Positions 24,513-33,435 of a stretch of 64,000 nucleotides of DNA are shown piece by piece; the first letter of the stretch is position 1, and each line of letters starts with the position of its first letter. The notes under the pieces are model-generated. The model saw only the letters and a program-made list of their open reading frames with translations. It was not told the origin of the DNA and ran no database searches. Made by a program: the position numbers and the translations under genes. Source of the DNA: Pontivivens sp032464575 (GTDB lineage Bacteria; Pseudomonadota; Alphaproteobacteria; Rhodobacterales; Rhodobacteraceae); the NCBI GenBank assembly GCA_032464575.1, contig JAWDKM010000002.1, positions 248,001 to 312,000 of the forward strand, written 5' to 3'.

Positions 24513-25263
24513 CGATCAGCCCGACGCGCCGCCGGATGTCCTCGTCGCGCAGGCTCACGTCGGTGCCGGCGAACGCCGCGCCCTCGGGACCGCAGAGCCA
24601 CAGGATCGCCTGGGCGGGCCATTCGGGCGGGATGTGGTCGGACCAGTCGAGCTGGCTGACCGGATTGACGCCGGAGGCCTTTATCTCCCGCTGCATCTGC
24701 GTGGCCACGGTGCCGGGCGAGAGGCCCACACAGCGGACGCGGCGGCCTTCCTCCTTGTCGACGCAGGCTGTCAGCATCTTCGCCGCCGCCTTCGAGGCGC
24801 AGTAGTGCGACCAGCCCTCCAGCGCGTTGACCGCCGCACCCGAGGAGATGTTAACGATTACGCCGCCCTCGGACAGCACCGGCAGGGCCGCCCGGATGCC
24901 GTTGAACGTCCCGGTCGCGTTGATGTTGAAGGCCCGCGCCCAGGCGGCCGGGTCGCTCTGCACCAGCGTCGCCACCGGCTCGATCACCCCGGCGTTGTTC
25001 ACCAGGATGTCGAGCCCGCCGAAGGCCTCGACCGCCTGCGCCACGGCGCTCTCCACGCTCGCGTAGTCGGCCACGTCGCAGGTGGCCGCAAGCGCCTTGC
25101 CGCCATCGTTGCGGATACTCTCCGCGATCTCGCCGATGCGGCCCGAGGAGCGGGCGGCGAGCACCACCGAAGCGCCCTCCTCCGCCAGGGCGCGCGCCGT
25201 GGCCTCCCCGATCCCGCGCGAGGCGCCGGTGACGAGTGCGACCTTTCCCCTGATCCAGTCCAT
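24499..25263 (-). CDS. short-chain dehydrogenase/reductase
   Basis: 254-residue SDR of the classical type. NAD(P) site TGASRGIGEA near residues 13-21, ARSS at the end of strand 2, DVAD and NNAGVI, then the catalytic Ser in NISSGAAV and the Tyr-x-x-x-Lys pair in HYCASKAAAKML. After the active site, PGTVATQMQREI closes the cofactor pocket. Start at MDWIRGKVALVTG with AAGGAG upstream; the frame is open further up. Substrate unknown. It sits between the START-like gene and the small membrane protein on the same strand. Confidence 0.9.
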   Translation of the reverse strand: MDWIRGKVALVTGASRGIGEATARALAEEGASVVLAARSSGRIGEIAESIRNDGGKALAATCDVADYASVESAVAQAVEAFGGLDILVNNAGVIEPVATLVQSDPAAWARAFNINATGTFNGIRAALPVLSEGGVIVNISSGAAVNALEGWSHYCASKAAAKMLTACVDKEEGRRVRCVGLSPGTVATQMQREIKASGVNPVSQLDWSDHIPPEWPAQAILWLCGPEGAAFAGTDVSLRDEDIRRRVGLIDGEA

Positions 25264-25276
25264 GGCGTGGCTCCTT

Positions 25277-25729
25277 CTAGGCCGGCAGATAGCGGCAGGT
25301 GATCGACAGTGCCTGCCGGTGGCGGTGTCGCCTCCGGTAGACATATCCGGCGAAGCGGGAGGTTGGCCATGTCTGCCAGCCCGCATCGATGATCACGTGG
25401 TCCGACCAGCGGACGCGGTCGCCCTTGGTCTGGACGCTCAGCGTGTGGTCCCAGCGGCGGATCGCTCCGCCACTCTCCCGGCTCTCGATCACGCGGGCGG
25501 CGCGGTCGAGCCGCTCGACATGCATCCGGTGCCCCCGGTTGCGCAGCACGTGCCAGATCGTCACGTCCACCTCGTAGGTGCGGCCTTCCTCCACCTCCGC
25601 ATCTGGCAGGCCCTCGTAGACGGCGAGGCCGCGCATCGCCTCCTGCATCTCGCGAAAGTCGAGGGCGGCGGCGAAGATCGCATCCGCGTCGCCTTCATAC
25701 GTCGCCTCGACCTCGACCCGGATGGCCAT
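25277..25729 (-). CDS. SRPBCC (START-like) family protein
   Basis: 150-residue protein with the helix-grip pattern of the polyketide cyclase/START-like superfamily: MAIRVEVEATYEGDADAIFAAALDF at the start, a central run of strands and a long basic end (YRRRHRHRQALS). No catalytic residues can be assigned. It precedes the SDR gene by 13 nt, so the two are likely co-transcribed and may act on one hydrophobic substrate. Confidence 0.65.
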   Translation of the reverse strand: MAIRVEVEATYEGDADAIFAAALDFREMQEAMRGLAVYEGLPDAEVEEGRTYEVDVTIWHVLRNRGHRMHVERLDRAARVIESRESGGAIRRWDHTLSVQTKGDRVRWSDHVIIDAGWQTWPTSRFAGYVYRRRHRHRQALSITCRYLPA

Positions 25730-25777
25730 GCGGACCTCCCCTTGACCCTGCGTTCAGGGCGGGCCAATTCGGTGCCC

Positions 25778-27121
25778 ATGACCCAGAACCTCTCCGACCT
25801 CACCCACGCCCTGATCGACGCCGCGCAGAAGGCGGGCGCCGATGCGGCGGATGCCGTCGCCATCCGGGACGATACGCTCTCCATCGAGGTGCTCAAGGGC
25901 CGACTGGAGCAGGCGGAGCGCAGCGAGGGGACGGAGATCGGACTGCGTGTCTTCGCCGGCAAGCGGCAGGCGAGCGTGTCGGCCTCCGACACCCGGCCGG
26001 AGATGATCGAGACGCTGGCCCGGCGCGCCGTCGCCATGGCGCGGATCGCGCCGGAGGATCCCCATGCGGGGCTCGCGGATCCGGCGCAGCTTGCGGGCGA
26101 TGTGTCCGCGGCAGAGCTCGATCTGGAGGACGAGGCCCGTCCCGACCCGGCGACGCTGGAGGAGATGGCACTCGCGGCCGAGGCCGCAGCGATGGCCGTG
26201 CCCGGCGTCAGCCAGATGCAGGCGACAGGCGCAGGGGCCTCGACCCGGGCCATGCATCTCGCCGCGAGCAACGGGTTTTCGGGCGGCTACGGTCGCACCG
26301 GCTACTCGCTGTCCGCCGTCGCGATCTCCGGCGAGGGGCTGGGGATGGAGCGGGATTACTTCGGCGACAGCCGCACCCACCTTGCCGACCTGATGTCGCC
26401 GGAGGAGATCGGGCGGATCGCGGGTGAGCGGGCGGTGGCGCTTGCCGGCGCCTCGAAACCGCCCACGGGCCGCTATCCGGTGATCTATGACGAGCGGATC
26501 AGCTCCGGTGTGATCGGCCATCTGCTCGCCGCCATCAACGGCAACGCGGTCGCCCGCGGCGCGAGCTGGCTGAAGGACGCGATGGGCGAGGCGGTGCTGC
26601 CCGCGGGCCTCGACCTGATCGAGGATCCGCACCGCGCCCGCGCCACCGGCTCCCGCCCCTTCGACGGGGAGGGGCTGCCGACCGGGCGCAAGGCGCTGGT
26701 GAAGGACGGCGTGCTGCAAAGCTGGGTGCTCGACCTCGCGACGGGGCGCAAGCTGGGGCTGGAAAGCACGGGGAACGCGTCGCGCGGCGTGTCGGGCTCG
26801 CCATCGCCCTCGGCGGGCAATCTCGCGCTGACGCAAGGGACGCGCGGCAAGGAAGAGCTGATGCGGGAGATGGGGACGGGCCTGCTCATCACCTCGCTGA
26901 TCGGTTCCTCGATCAACCCGACCACGGGAGACTATTCCCGCGGCGCCAGCGGCTTCTGGATCGAGAACGGGGAGATCGCGCGCCCCGTCAACGAATGCAC
27001 CGTCGCGGGCAACCTGCGCGACATGCTGCGCACCATCGTCCCGGCCAATGACGCCCGCATGTATCTGAGCCGCGTCGTGCCGTCGCTGATGGTGGAGGGG
27101 CTGACCATTGCGGGCGCCTGA
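25778..27121 (+). CDS. pmbA: TldD/PmbA family metalloprotease subunit
   Basis: 447-residue PmbA (TldE), which with TldD forms a protease complex that matures small peptides and degrades unfolded ones. Conserved parts are SIEVLKGRLEQAERSEGTEIGLRVF near the start, GRYPVIYDERISSGVIGHLLAAINGNAV, STGNASRG and TTGDYSRGASGFWIENGEI. PmbA lacks the zinc motif of TldD, as here. No tldD is in the window, which is usual. Start at MTQNLSDL was chosen over the much longer open frame. Its end overlaps the next gene by 14 nt. Confidence 0.9.
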   Translation: MTQNLSDLTHALIDAAQKAGADAADAVAIRDDTLSIEVLKGRLEQAERSEGTEIGLRVFAGKRQASVSASDTRPEMIETLARRAVAMARIAPEDPHAGLADPAQLAGDVSAAELDLEDEARPDPATLEEMALAAEAAAMAVPGVSQMQATGAGASTRAMHLAASNGFSGGYGRTGYSLSAVAISGEGLGMERDYFGDSRTHLADLMSPEEIGRIAGERAVALAGASKPPTGRYPVIYDERISSGVIGHLLAAINGNAVARGASWLKDAMGEAVLPAGLDLIEDPHRARATGSRPFDGEGLPTGRKALVKDGVLQSWVLDLATGRKLGLESTGNASRGVSGSPSPSAGNLALTQGTRGKEELMREMGTGLLITSLIGSSINPTTGDYSRGASGFWIENGEIARPVNECTVAGNLRDMLRTIVPANDARMYLSRVVPSLMVEGLTIAGA

Positions 27122-27908
27122 GACCGACGACCTCGCACTCCTGATCGACGCCGCGCGGGGCGCGGGCGAGATCGCCATGCGCCATTTCCGCCGCGCCCCC
27201 GAGGTGTGGGAGAAGGACGCGGGCCAGGGGCCCGTCACGCAGGCCGACCTCGAAGTGAACGCGATGCTGGAGGCGGAGCTCGCCGCCGCCCGCCCCGGCT
27301 ACGGCTGGCTGTCGGAGGAGACGGAGGACACGCCCGCCCGGCTGGAGCGGGACCTGACCTTCATCGTCGATCCCATCGACGGCACCCGCGCCTTCATCGA
27401 GGAGAAGGACGCCTTCGGCCACGCGCTGGCCATCGCCGATCGTGGGGAGATCGTGGCGGGGGTGATGTACCTGCCCGCCCGCGGCGAGCTCTACGCCGCG
27501 GCCCGCGGCCACGGTGCGACGCTCAACGGCGCCGCCATCCGCACCTCCACCCGCGACGCGCTGACCGGGGCGAAGGTCGCCGCCCCGCGCAACCAGCTCA
27601 AGCCGGAGTACTGGCCCGGCGGCGTGCCGGACATCGTGCACACCATGCGCCCGGCCCTCGCCTGGCGGCTCTGCCTCGCCGCAGATGGCAGCCTGGACGG
27701 CATGTTCACCTTCCGCCCGGTCTGGGAGTGGGACGCCGCCGCCGGCAGCCTGATCGCGAGCGAGGCGGGGGCCGCCGTGACCGACGGCGCGGGCCGCACG
27801 CCGCGCTTCAACTCCGACACGCGGCGGCTCGACGGCATCATCGCGGCTCCCGCCCCGCTGACGGCCGAGATCATCGCGCGGCGCGGCGTCGGCGCGCCCG
27901 CTTCTTGA
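27108..27908 (+). CDS. cysQ: 3'(2'),5'-bisphosphate nucleotidase / inositol monophosphatase family (CysQ-like)
   Basis: 266-residue Mg-dependent phosphatase. Metal site 1 is in SEETED, the DPIDGT motif follows in IVDPIDGTRAFIEEKDAFG, and the second motif is WEWDAAAGSLIASEAGA. This family removes the 3'-phosphate from PAP made in sulfate assimilation, or dephosphorylates inositol phosphates; position alone does not separate them. The start codon is a TTG inside the pmbA end. It leads into DUF4170, DUF374, waaA and lpxK, a conserved neighbourhood in this group. Confidence 0.8.
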   Translation: MRAPETDDLALLIDAARGAGEIAMRHFRRAPEVWEKDAGQGPVTQADLEVNAMLEAELAAARPGYGWLSEETEDTPARLERDLTFIVDPIDGTRAFIEEKDAFGHALAIADRGEIVAGVMYLPARGELYAAARGHGATLNGAAIRTSTRDALTGAKVAAPRNQLKPEYWPGGVPDIVHTMRPALAWRLCLAADGSLDGMFTFRPVWEWDAAAGSLIASEAGAAVTDGAGRTPRFNSDTRRLDGIIAAPAPLTAEIIARRGVGAPAS

Positions 27909-27963
27909 CCTTGGACCGGCCACGGCTAGGGTGCGCGCCATCCATCCGGACTTGGAGATCCCC

Positions 27964-28206
27964 ATGACCCAGCGCCTTCATCTCGTCTTCGGCGGAGAGC
28001 TCGTGAACCCGCAGTCGACCCAGTTCACCGATGTCAACGACATCGACATCGTGGGCATCTTCCCCAACTACGCGACCGCCTACAGCGCGTGGAAGGACGC
28101 GGCCCAGCGCACCGTGGACAACGCGCACACGCGCTACTTCATCGCGCACCTCCACCGCCTGCGGGACGAGGAGGTCGCCGCCTCGCCGACCGAAGAGCTG
28201 GGCTGA
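27964..28206 (+). CDS. DUF4170 protein
   Basis: 80-residue acidic cytoplasmic protein of the DUF4170 family, function unknown. MTQRLHLVFGGELVNPQS, FTDVNDIDIVGIFPNYATAY and RYFIAHLHRL are the conserved parts. No signal or membrane segment. In alphaproteobacteria it regularly accompanies the CysQ-like phosphatase and the LPS genes, as here, which hints at a role in envelope precursor supply. Confidence 0.8.
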   Translation: MTQRLHLVFGGELVNPQSTQFTDVNDIDIVGIFPNYATAYSAWKDAAQRTVDNAHTRYFIAHLHRLRDEEVAASPTEELG

Positions 28207-28216
28207 CCGCCCGCCC

Positions 28217-28960
28217 ATGCGCCTGCTCAAATCCGCCCGGACACAGGAGAGACTGATCGCATTCGGCACCGCGATCATGGTCGCCTACCTGCGTCTGGTG
28301 CTGGCCACGGCCCGGTTCAGCTACGCGGGCAATACAGAGCTGCAGCAGCGCGCGCGGGCCGGGCAGGGGAGCTTCATCATGTGCTCGTGGCACAGCCGCC
28401 TTATCATGGTGACGCACGAGGCGCAGAACGGGCTGAAGGCGCATGGCATCGCCTCCCGCTCCGAGGACGGGGACCTCGCGGCACGGCTGCTGGTTCCCTT
28501 CGGCATCGGGCTGATCCGCGGCTCCTCGGCCAATCCGAGGAAGCCGTCGAAGGACAAGGGAGGGGCGGCAGCACTCGTAGGCGCCATCGCGTTCCTCCGC
28601 AAGACCGATGACGCGGTGGTGGCGCTGACGCCGGACGGCCCGCGCGGCCCGCGCGGCCGCTGCCATCACGGTGTCGCCGTGATGTCGATCCGCTCTGGCA
28701 AGCCGGTCGTGCCCATGGCCTGGGCCAGCCGCCATGCGCTGGCGCTGTCGACCTGGGACCGGTTTCTCGTCCCGCTGCCCTTCAGCCGCGTCACGATCGT
28801 CTGGGGCGCCGAGCTGTCGCCACCCCCGCGTGAAGCCGCCGAGGAGGAATTCGAGCCGTTCCGACGCCGGATCGAGGACGCGATCACCGACATCACGCGA
28901 CAGGCGGACCGGCTGGCCGGACGCCGCGCCGTCTTCGTCCCCGAGGACGCGGCCGCATGA
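28217..28960 (+). CDS. DUF374 lysophospholipid acyltransferase family protein
   Basis: 247-residue protein of the DUF374 family, a branch of the LPLAT acyltransferases. One N-terminal hydrophobic segment (FGTAIMVAYLRLVLA), then the CSWHSRLIMV stretch in place of the usual HxxxxD box, IASRSEDGDLAARLLVPFGIGLIRGSS and LTPDGPRGPRG. Probably an inner-membrane enzyme that acylates a lipid A or phospholipid precursor, inferred from its place before waaA and lpxK. It overlaps waaA by ATGA. Confidence 0.8.
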   Translation: MRLLKSARTQERLIAFGTAIMVAYLRLVLATARFSYAGNTELQQRARAGQGSFIMCSWHSRLIMVTHEAQNGLKAHGIASRSEDGDLAARLLVPFGIGLIRGSSANPRKPSKDKGGAAALVGAIAFLRKTDDAVVALTPDGPRGPRGRCHHGVAVMSIRSGKPVVPMAWASRHALALSTWDRFLVPLPFSRVTIVWGAELSPPPREAAEEEFEPFRRRIEDAITDITRQADRLAGRRAVFVPEDAAA

Positions 28961-30240
28961 CGTCGCTCGCGCTCGGCCTCTACCACCTCGTCTCCCGCTT
29001 CGGGGGCGGCCTCGCCCGGCGGACGCTCGACCGCCGCCTCGCCGCGGGCAAGGAGGATGCGGCGCGGGTGGGCGAGCGTATGGGCGTGCCTGGCCTGCCC
29101 CGGCCCGAGGGTCCACTGGCGTGGTTCCACGCGGCCTCGGTCGGCGAGTCGCTCTCCATCCTCGACCTGGTGCGGCGTCTGCGGGCGCAGCGCCCGAACC
29201 TGAACATCCTCGTGACGACCGGCACCATCACCTCTGCCCGCCTCATGGCGGCCCGCCTGCCTGAGGGTGCTGTGCACCAGTTCTACCCGCTCGACGTGCT
29301 GGTGGCGGTGCGCCGCTTCCTCGATCACTGGCGGCCCGACCTCGCGCTGTGGACCGAGAGCGAGCTTTGGCCGACGATGCTGCGCGAGCTGCGCGCCCGC
29401 GGCATCCCCACCGTCCTCATCAATGCGCGCATGTCGCAGAAGAGTTTCCGCGGCTGGAAATGGGCGCCGATCGCCGCCCGCAACATCATCGGCGGCTTCG
29501 ATCTGATCCTCGCGCAGGACAAGGACACGGCGGAACGGCTCAAGCAACTGGGCGCGACGCCTGCCACGCTGCACCTGAGCGGTTCGCTGAAGGACAGCGC
29601 GGCGCCCCTTCCCCATGACGAGGCGGAGCGCAAGCGCATCGCCGCCCGGCTCGCCGGAACGCCGGTCTGGTGCGCCGCCTCGACCCATCCGGGGGAGGAG
29701 GAGATCGCGGCCGCGGCCCATGCCCGCGTCCGGCTCACCAATCCCGGCCTCCTGCTGATCCTCGTTCCCCGCCATCCCGACCGCGGACCCGACATCGCCC
29801 AGGCCCTCGCGACGGAGGGCTGGCGGGTCGGGCTGCGCAGCCGCGGCGAGCTCATCGGGCAGGAGCAGGCGATCTACGTGGCCGACACGCTCGGCGAGCT
29901 CGGGCTGTGGTACCGGATCGCGCCGGTCTCGTTCATCGGCGGCTCGCTGGTGGACGCGGGCGGGCACAATCCCTACGAGCCCGCGGCGCTCGGCTCGGCC
30001 ATCGTGCACGGCCCGCATGTCTCGAACTTCACCGACGCCTACGGGCGGCTGAGCGCGATCGGCGGGGCGCGGCAGGTGGCGGATGCCGACACGCTTGCCG
30101 CCTCCGTCACGGAGCTGCTGAGCCCCGACGCCGCGGCCGCGATGGCGACGGCGGCCTGGGACGTCGCCTCCGCCGGGGCCGACACGCTCGACCGGGTGGC
30201 AGATCGCCTCGCCCCCCTGCTCGACCGGATCGAGACGTGA
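28957..30240 (+). CDS. waaA: 3-deoxy-D-manno-octulosonic acid (Kdo) transferase
   Basis: 427-residue glycosyltransferase that adds Kdo to the lipid A precursor at the inner membrane. WFHAASVGESLSILDLVRRLR is the acceptor-site loop with the catalytic Glu, then TGTITSARLMAARLP, LWTESELWPTMLRELR, LSGSLKDSAA and SFIGGSLVDAGGHNPYEPAALG, the donor site typical of WaaA/KdtA. Length is normal. Linked to its neighbours by ATGA and GTGA overlaps. Confidence 0.95.
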   Translation: MTSLALGLYHLVSRFGGGLARRTLDRRLAAGKEDAARVGERMGVPGLPRPEGPLAWFHAASVGESLSILDLVRRLRAQRPNLNILVTTGTITSARLMAARLPEGAVHQFYPLDVLVAVRRFLDHWRPDLALWTESELWPTMLRELRARGIPTVLINARMSQKSFRGWKWAPIAARNIIGGFDLILAQDKDTAERLKQLGATPATLHLSGSLKDSAAPLPHDEAERKRIAARLAGTPVWCAASTHPGEEEIAAAAHARVRLTNPGLLLILVPRHPDRGPDIAQALATEGWRVGLRSRGELIGQEQAIYVADTLGELGLWYRIAPVSFIGGSLVDAGGHNPYEPAALGSAIVHGPHVSNFTDAYGRLSAIGGARQVADADTLAASVTELLSPDAAAAMATAAWDVASAGADTLDRVADRLAPLLDRIET

Positions 30241-31214
30241 GCCGCGCGCCGCGCTTCTGGTATGCGCCGCCCGGCCCCGCCTCCACGCTGCTGAGCCCGC
30301 TCGCGGCACTCTGGCGGTGGGAGACGGCGCGGCGCATTGCGCGCGGGACACCCGTGGACGTGGGCGTGCCGGTGGTCTGCGTCGGCAACCTGACCGTGGG
30401 CGGCACCGGCAAAACGCCTGCCGTGATCGCCCTGCTCGACCGTCTGACGGCGCGGGGACGGGCGGCGCATGTGCTGAGCCGCGGGCATGGCGGACGGGAA
30501 AGCGGGCCGCTCCGGGTCGAGCCCGCCCGACACACAGCCGCCGATGTGGGGGACGAGCCGCTGATGTTGTCGGCCTTCGCGCCCACTTGGATCGCCAGGG
30601 ATCGCGCTGCCGGGGCGCGAGCGGCGGCGCAGGCCGGGGCGGACGTGATCGTGATGGATGACGGTTTCCAGAACCCGGCGCTCGCCAAGGACCTGTCGCT
30701 GATCGTCATCGATGGGGATACCGGCTTCGGCAACGGGCGCATCGTGCCCGCCGGACCGCTGCGGGAGCCGGTGGCGGCCGGCGTCGCGCGTGCCGATCTC
30801 GCCCTGATCGTCGGCGGGGGCGACGTCTCGACCATTGCGAAGCGGGTCGAACCGCTTCCCGTTCTGTGCGGCCGGATCGCCCCGCTCCAGACGGGGATGC
30901 CGTGGGAGGGTTTCCGAGCCCTCGCCTTCGCCGGGATCGGACGACCGGAGAAGTTCTTCGCGACGCTCCGCGATCTAGGCGCCGAGGTCGTCGCCACGCG
31001 CAGTTTCGGCGACCACGAACCCTATGCCCTGCCCGTTCTCAAGCGACTGGAGCAGGAGGCGCTATCGCAGCGCGCGCGCCTTGTGACAACGGAAAAGGAC
31101 GCCGCCCGTCTGCCCACCGAGTGGCGTGCGAAGGTCAGCGTCCTGCCCGTGCGCCTCGAGCTGGAGGATGGCGCGGCGCTCGACGCCGCGCTCGACCGCC
31201 TCCTCAATTCGTGA
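30237..31214 (+). CDS. lpxK: tetraacyldisaccharide 4'-kinase
   Basis: 325-residue lipid A kinase that phosphorylates the 4' position of the disaccharide precursor at the inner membrane. P-loop is GNLTVGGTGKTPAVIALLDRL; also LSRGHGGRESGP, DVGDEPLMLS, VIVMDDGFQNPALAKDL with the catalytic Asp pair, and GIGRPEKFF. Starts at GTG overlapping the waaA stop (GTGA). 3' end overlaps the convergent cytochrome gene by 11 nt. Confidence 0.95.
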   Translation: MSRAPRFWYAPPGPASTLLSPLAALWRWETARRIARGTPVDVGVPVVCVGNLTVGGTGKTPAVIALLDRLTARGRAAHVLSRGHGGRESGPLRVEPARHTAADVGDEPLMLSAFAPTWIARDRAAGARAAAQAGADVIVMDDGFQNPALAKDLSLIVIDGDTGFGNGRIVPAGPLREPVAAGVARADLALIVGGGDVSTIAKRVEPLPVLCGRIAPLQTGMPWEGFRALAFAGIGRPEKFFATLRDLGAEVVATRSFGDHEPYALPVLKRLEQEALSQRARLVTTEKDAARLPTEWRAKVSVLPVRLELEDGAALDAALDRLLNS

Positions 31215-31779
31215 GACGGACTTCCTCCAGCGGGTAGCCCATGCTGTCCTGATCCTCGAACGCCGCATGGCAGTCGTGGCAGAACTGCTGGGAGATGCCC
31301 ATCGGGTTGCCGTTGGGCTGCACCGCGGAATAGACCCAGTTGTCGAACTCGTCCGCGGTGCCCGCCGCGACCTTCTCCATGATGAAGAGCGGGCCGTTGC
31401 GCACCGCCCCGCCGTCGGCGAACTTGAAGCTCTCCTTGGCGAGGACCGAACCCACTGGCATCGAGAAATTCCCGATCTCGTAGGCGAGGTACTGCTCCGC
31501 CGCGATGTCGTTGGCGAAGGTCATCAGAAGGCGCTCGCCATGCGGACCGGCAAGGCCCGGGCGGGTCGCGGTTGCCGCCCACTCGCGGTACTCGGCCGCA
31601 ACGGCGTTGTCACCGGCGGCATAACCCGCAGCGAGGGCGTCCTCGAGACAGGAATAGACTTCGTTCACCTGCTCGGCAGTCAGCTCCCAGGGATCGGCGT
31701 CCCCGATGCTGCAGTCCTGGGCGGTGGCGGCGGTGCCGAAGAGGGCGAAGGCGATGGCGAGCGGGAGGGCTGGCTTCAT
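31204..31779 (-). CDS. cytochrome P460 family protein
   Basis: 191-residue exported haem protein. Signal peptide MKPALPLAIAFALFGTAATAQ, then the P460-fold body (YREWAATATRP, ESFKFADGGAVRNGPLFIMEKVAAGT, FDNWVYSAVQPNG) and one haem c motif, CHDCH at 167-171. Members include hydroxylamine- and NO-reacting P460 enzymes and non-oxidative cytochromes c'-beta. The Lys/haem cross-link of P460 cannot be judged from sequence. GGAGAATTCCC precedes the ATG. Single gene, convergent with lpxK. Confidence 0.8.
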   Translation of the reverse strand: MKPALPLAIAFALFGTAATAQDCSIGDADPWELTAEQVNEVYSCLEDALAAGYAAGDNAVAAEYREWAATATRPGLAGPHGERLLMTFANDIAAEQYLAYEIGNFSMPVGSVLAKESFKFADGGAVRNGPLFIMEKVAAGTADEFDNWVYSAVQPNGNPMGISQQFCHDCHAAFEDQDSMGYPLEEVRLTN

Positions 31780-31895
31780 GGGAATTCTCCATTGCGGATA
31801 CAAGAGTGGCGCATCGTCGCCCTGACGATGCGCCACCGATTGTTTCCAGAGAATTCACAACGTTACACGGTCACGTGATAGCTGAAACCATTCCC

Positions 31896-32492
31896 TCAGC
31901 CCTGCGTCGGCAGGTCCCGGATCAGCGCGTCGATGTCGCCGCCGCGGCGGTCGAGCATCTGGGAGACCGCCGCCCGCTCGGTCGCGAGAAGCGAGACGCC
32001 CTCCGCGATGATGTCGATCAGCAGCGGCTGGCCCGACCGGTCGGAGAACTGCCACTCGACCTCCACCGGGGAGGCGCCGGGCCGCGTCACCGTCGTCATC
32101 ACGACGACGCCGCGCTGACCGAGGTCGCGCGCACTGTTCACGGCCGTGGAGCCGCCGTTGTACTCGCTGAACTGGCTGCCGTACTTGTTTGCGATGTAAT
32201 CCCGGAACGCGGTGATGAACGCGTCCTGCTGCGCGGGCGTCGCCGTACGCCACGGCGCGCCCAGCACGTAGCGCGCGATGGCGTCGGTGTCCGCATAGCG
32301 GTCCATCGTCTGCTTGAACGCGGCCTGCTTGGCGGACAGCGGCTGGCCGGAATTCACGTAACCCTCGACCTCGGTGACGATGGTCTGGGTCAGGGACTGC
32401 GCTTCCTGCGGGCTCAGCGCCTCGACGGAGAGCGGAGCGATTGCAAGCAGCGCGGCGGCTGCGGCCGCGCGGATGCGATAGGTGAAGATCAT
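31896..32492 (-). CDS. mlaC: phospholipid-binding protein MlaC
   Basis: 198-residue periplasmic MlaC, the shuttle that moves phospholipid between the outer-membrane MlaA complex and the inner-membrane MlaFEDB complex. Signal peptide to about residue 26 (ending APLSVEA), then SGQPLSAKQAAFKQTMDRYADTDAIARYVLG, YIANKYGSQFSEY and VEWQFSDRSGQPLLIDIIAEGVSLL, all typical. Start at MIFTYRIR with AAAGGAA upstream. It follows mlaA by 22 nt on the same strand; mlaFEDB is not in the window. Confidence 0.9.
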   Translation of the reverse strand: MIFTYRIRAAAAAALLAIAPLSVEALSPQEAQSLTQTIVTEVEGYVNSGQPLSAKQAAFKQTMDRYADTDAIARYVLGAPWRTATPAQQDAFITAFRDYIANKYGSQFSEYNGGSTAVNSARDLGQRGVVVMTTVTRPGASPVEVEWQFSDRSGQPLLIDIIAEGVSLLATERAAVSQMLDRRGGDIDALIRDLPTQG

Positions 32493-32514
32493 GCCGGAAA
32501 TTCCTTTCGAACGC

Positions 32515-33249
32515 TCATTCGGCGTAGATATCAACGAAGTCCTCGTCCGAGCGTTCCCCTCCGCTGATCTGCGCGCGACGCAGCTGGATATAGGCCGTCT
32601 GCGCAGCGAGGTAACTGTCCTCGCTCTCATACAGGATCTGGTCGATCACCTGCGAATTCTCGTTGCGGGTGTCCACGACCTCTACGATCGTGCCGTAGAG
32701 CACCACGTCGTCCAGCGTATCGCTGCCGGCGAGCACCAGCGGATTGGTCACGATGTCCACGGCTGTACCGACCGCATCGCGCGTGGTGCTGGGACCCAGC
32801 AGCGGCAGCTCCAGATAGGGCCCCTCGCCCACGCCCCAGACCGCCAGCGTCTGCCCGAAATCCGCCGCCTCGCGCTCGATCCCCGTGGAGCCCGCGACAT
32901 CCAGCAGACCGCCAAGGCCCAGCGTCGTGTTCATCAGGAACCGTGCGAGGTTGTCGCCCAGCGCCACCGTGTCACCCTGCAAGGCGTTGTTCACGATGTC
33001 CGAAGGCAGCGCGAGATTCGACGTGAAGTTGCCCAGCGTCCGGTCCACCGGCTCCGGCACGACGACGCCGTAGGCCTGCGAGGCCGGGCGCAGCACCACC
33101 GTATCCACCCCCTTGTTCACCCCGTGCACGACCCTGTTCACCGGCTCAAGCGGGTCGGAGACGAGCTGCGCACCGCCCTGCGGCGTCGAGGAGCAGGCGG
33201 CAACGAAGAGGATCGCCGCAATGGCGAGCAGGGGCTGAATTCGGGGCAT
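32515..33249 (-). CDS. mlaA: outer-membrane lipoprotein MlaA (VacJ)
   Basis: 244-residue lipoprotein that removes phospholipid from the outer leaflet of the outer membrane. Lipobox VAAC, C19. Family core: DPLEPVNRVVHGVNKGVDTVVLRP, LPSDIVNNALQGD, NTTLGLGGLLDVAGSTGI and FGQTLAVWGVGEGPYLELPLLGPST. C-terminal acidic tail. The reading frame is open for another 2.3 kb upstream on this strand but only because the gene opposite is G+C-rich; the lipobox fixes the start. Operon with mlaC; divergent from the type I secretion genes. Confidence 0.93.
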   Translation of the reverse strand: MPRIQPLLAIAAILFVAACSSTPQGGAQLVSDPLEPVNRVVHGVNKGVDTVVLRPASQAYGVVVPEPVDRTLGNFTSNLALPSDIVNNALQGDTVALGDNLARFLMNTTLGLGGLLDVAGSTGIEREAADFGQTLAVWGVGEGPYLELPLLGPSTTRDAVGTAVDIVTNPLVLAGSDTLDDVVLYGTIVEVVDTRNENSQVIDQILYESEDSYLAAQTAYIQLRRAQISGGERSDEDFVDIYAE

Positions 33250-33435
33250 GGAAGCACTTTCGGAGGCTGCGTTGGGACAGGACAGGTGTAACGTACCGTA
33301 GTTTTTCCAATCCTTGGAGGGCGAGAAAACCGATGCTATACCCCCGGTCGCTTGCGATTTGCGGCGAGGCGCTGCATTGCCGACACATTCGCGTGCAAGA
33401 TCGCGGGCAATTGGGGTTTGGGGGAGAGTAACGGT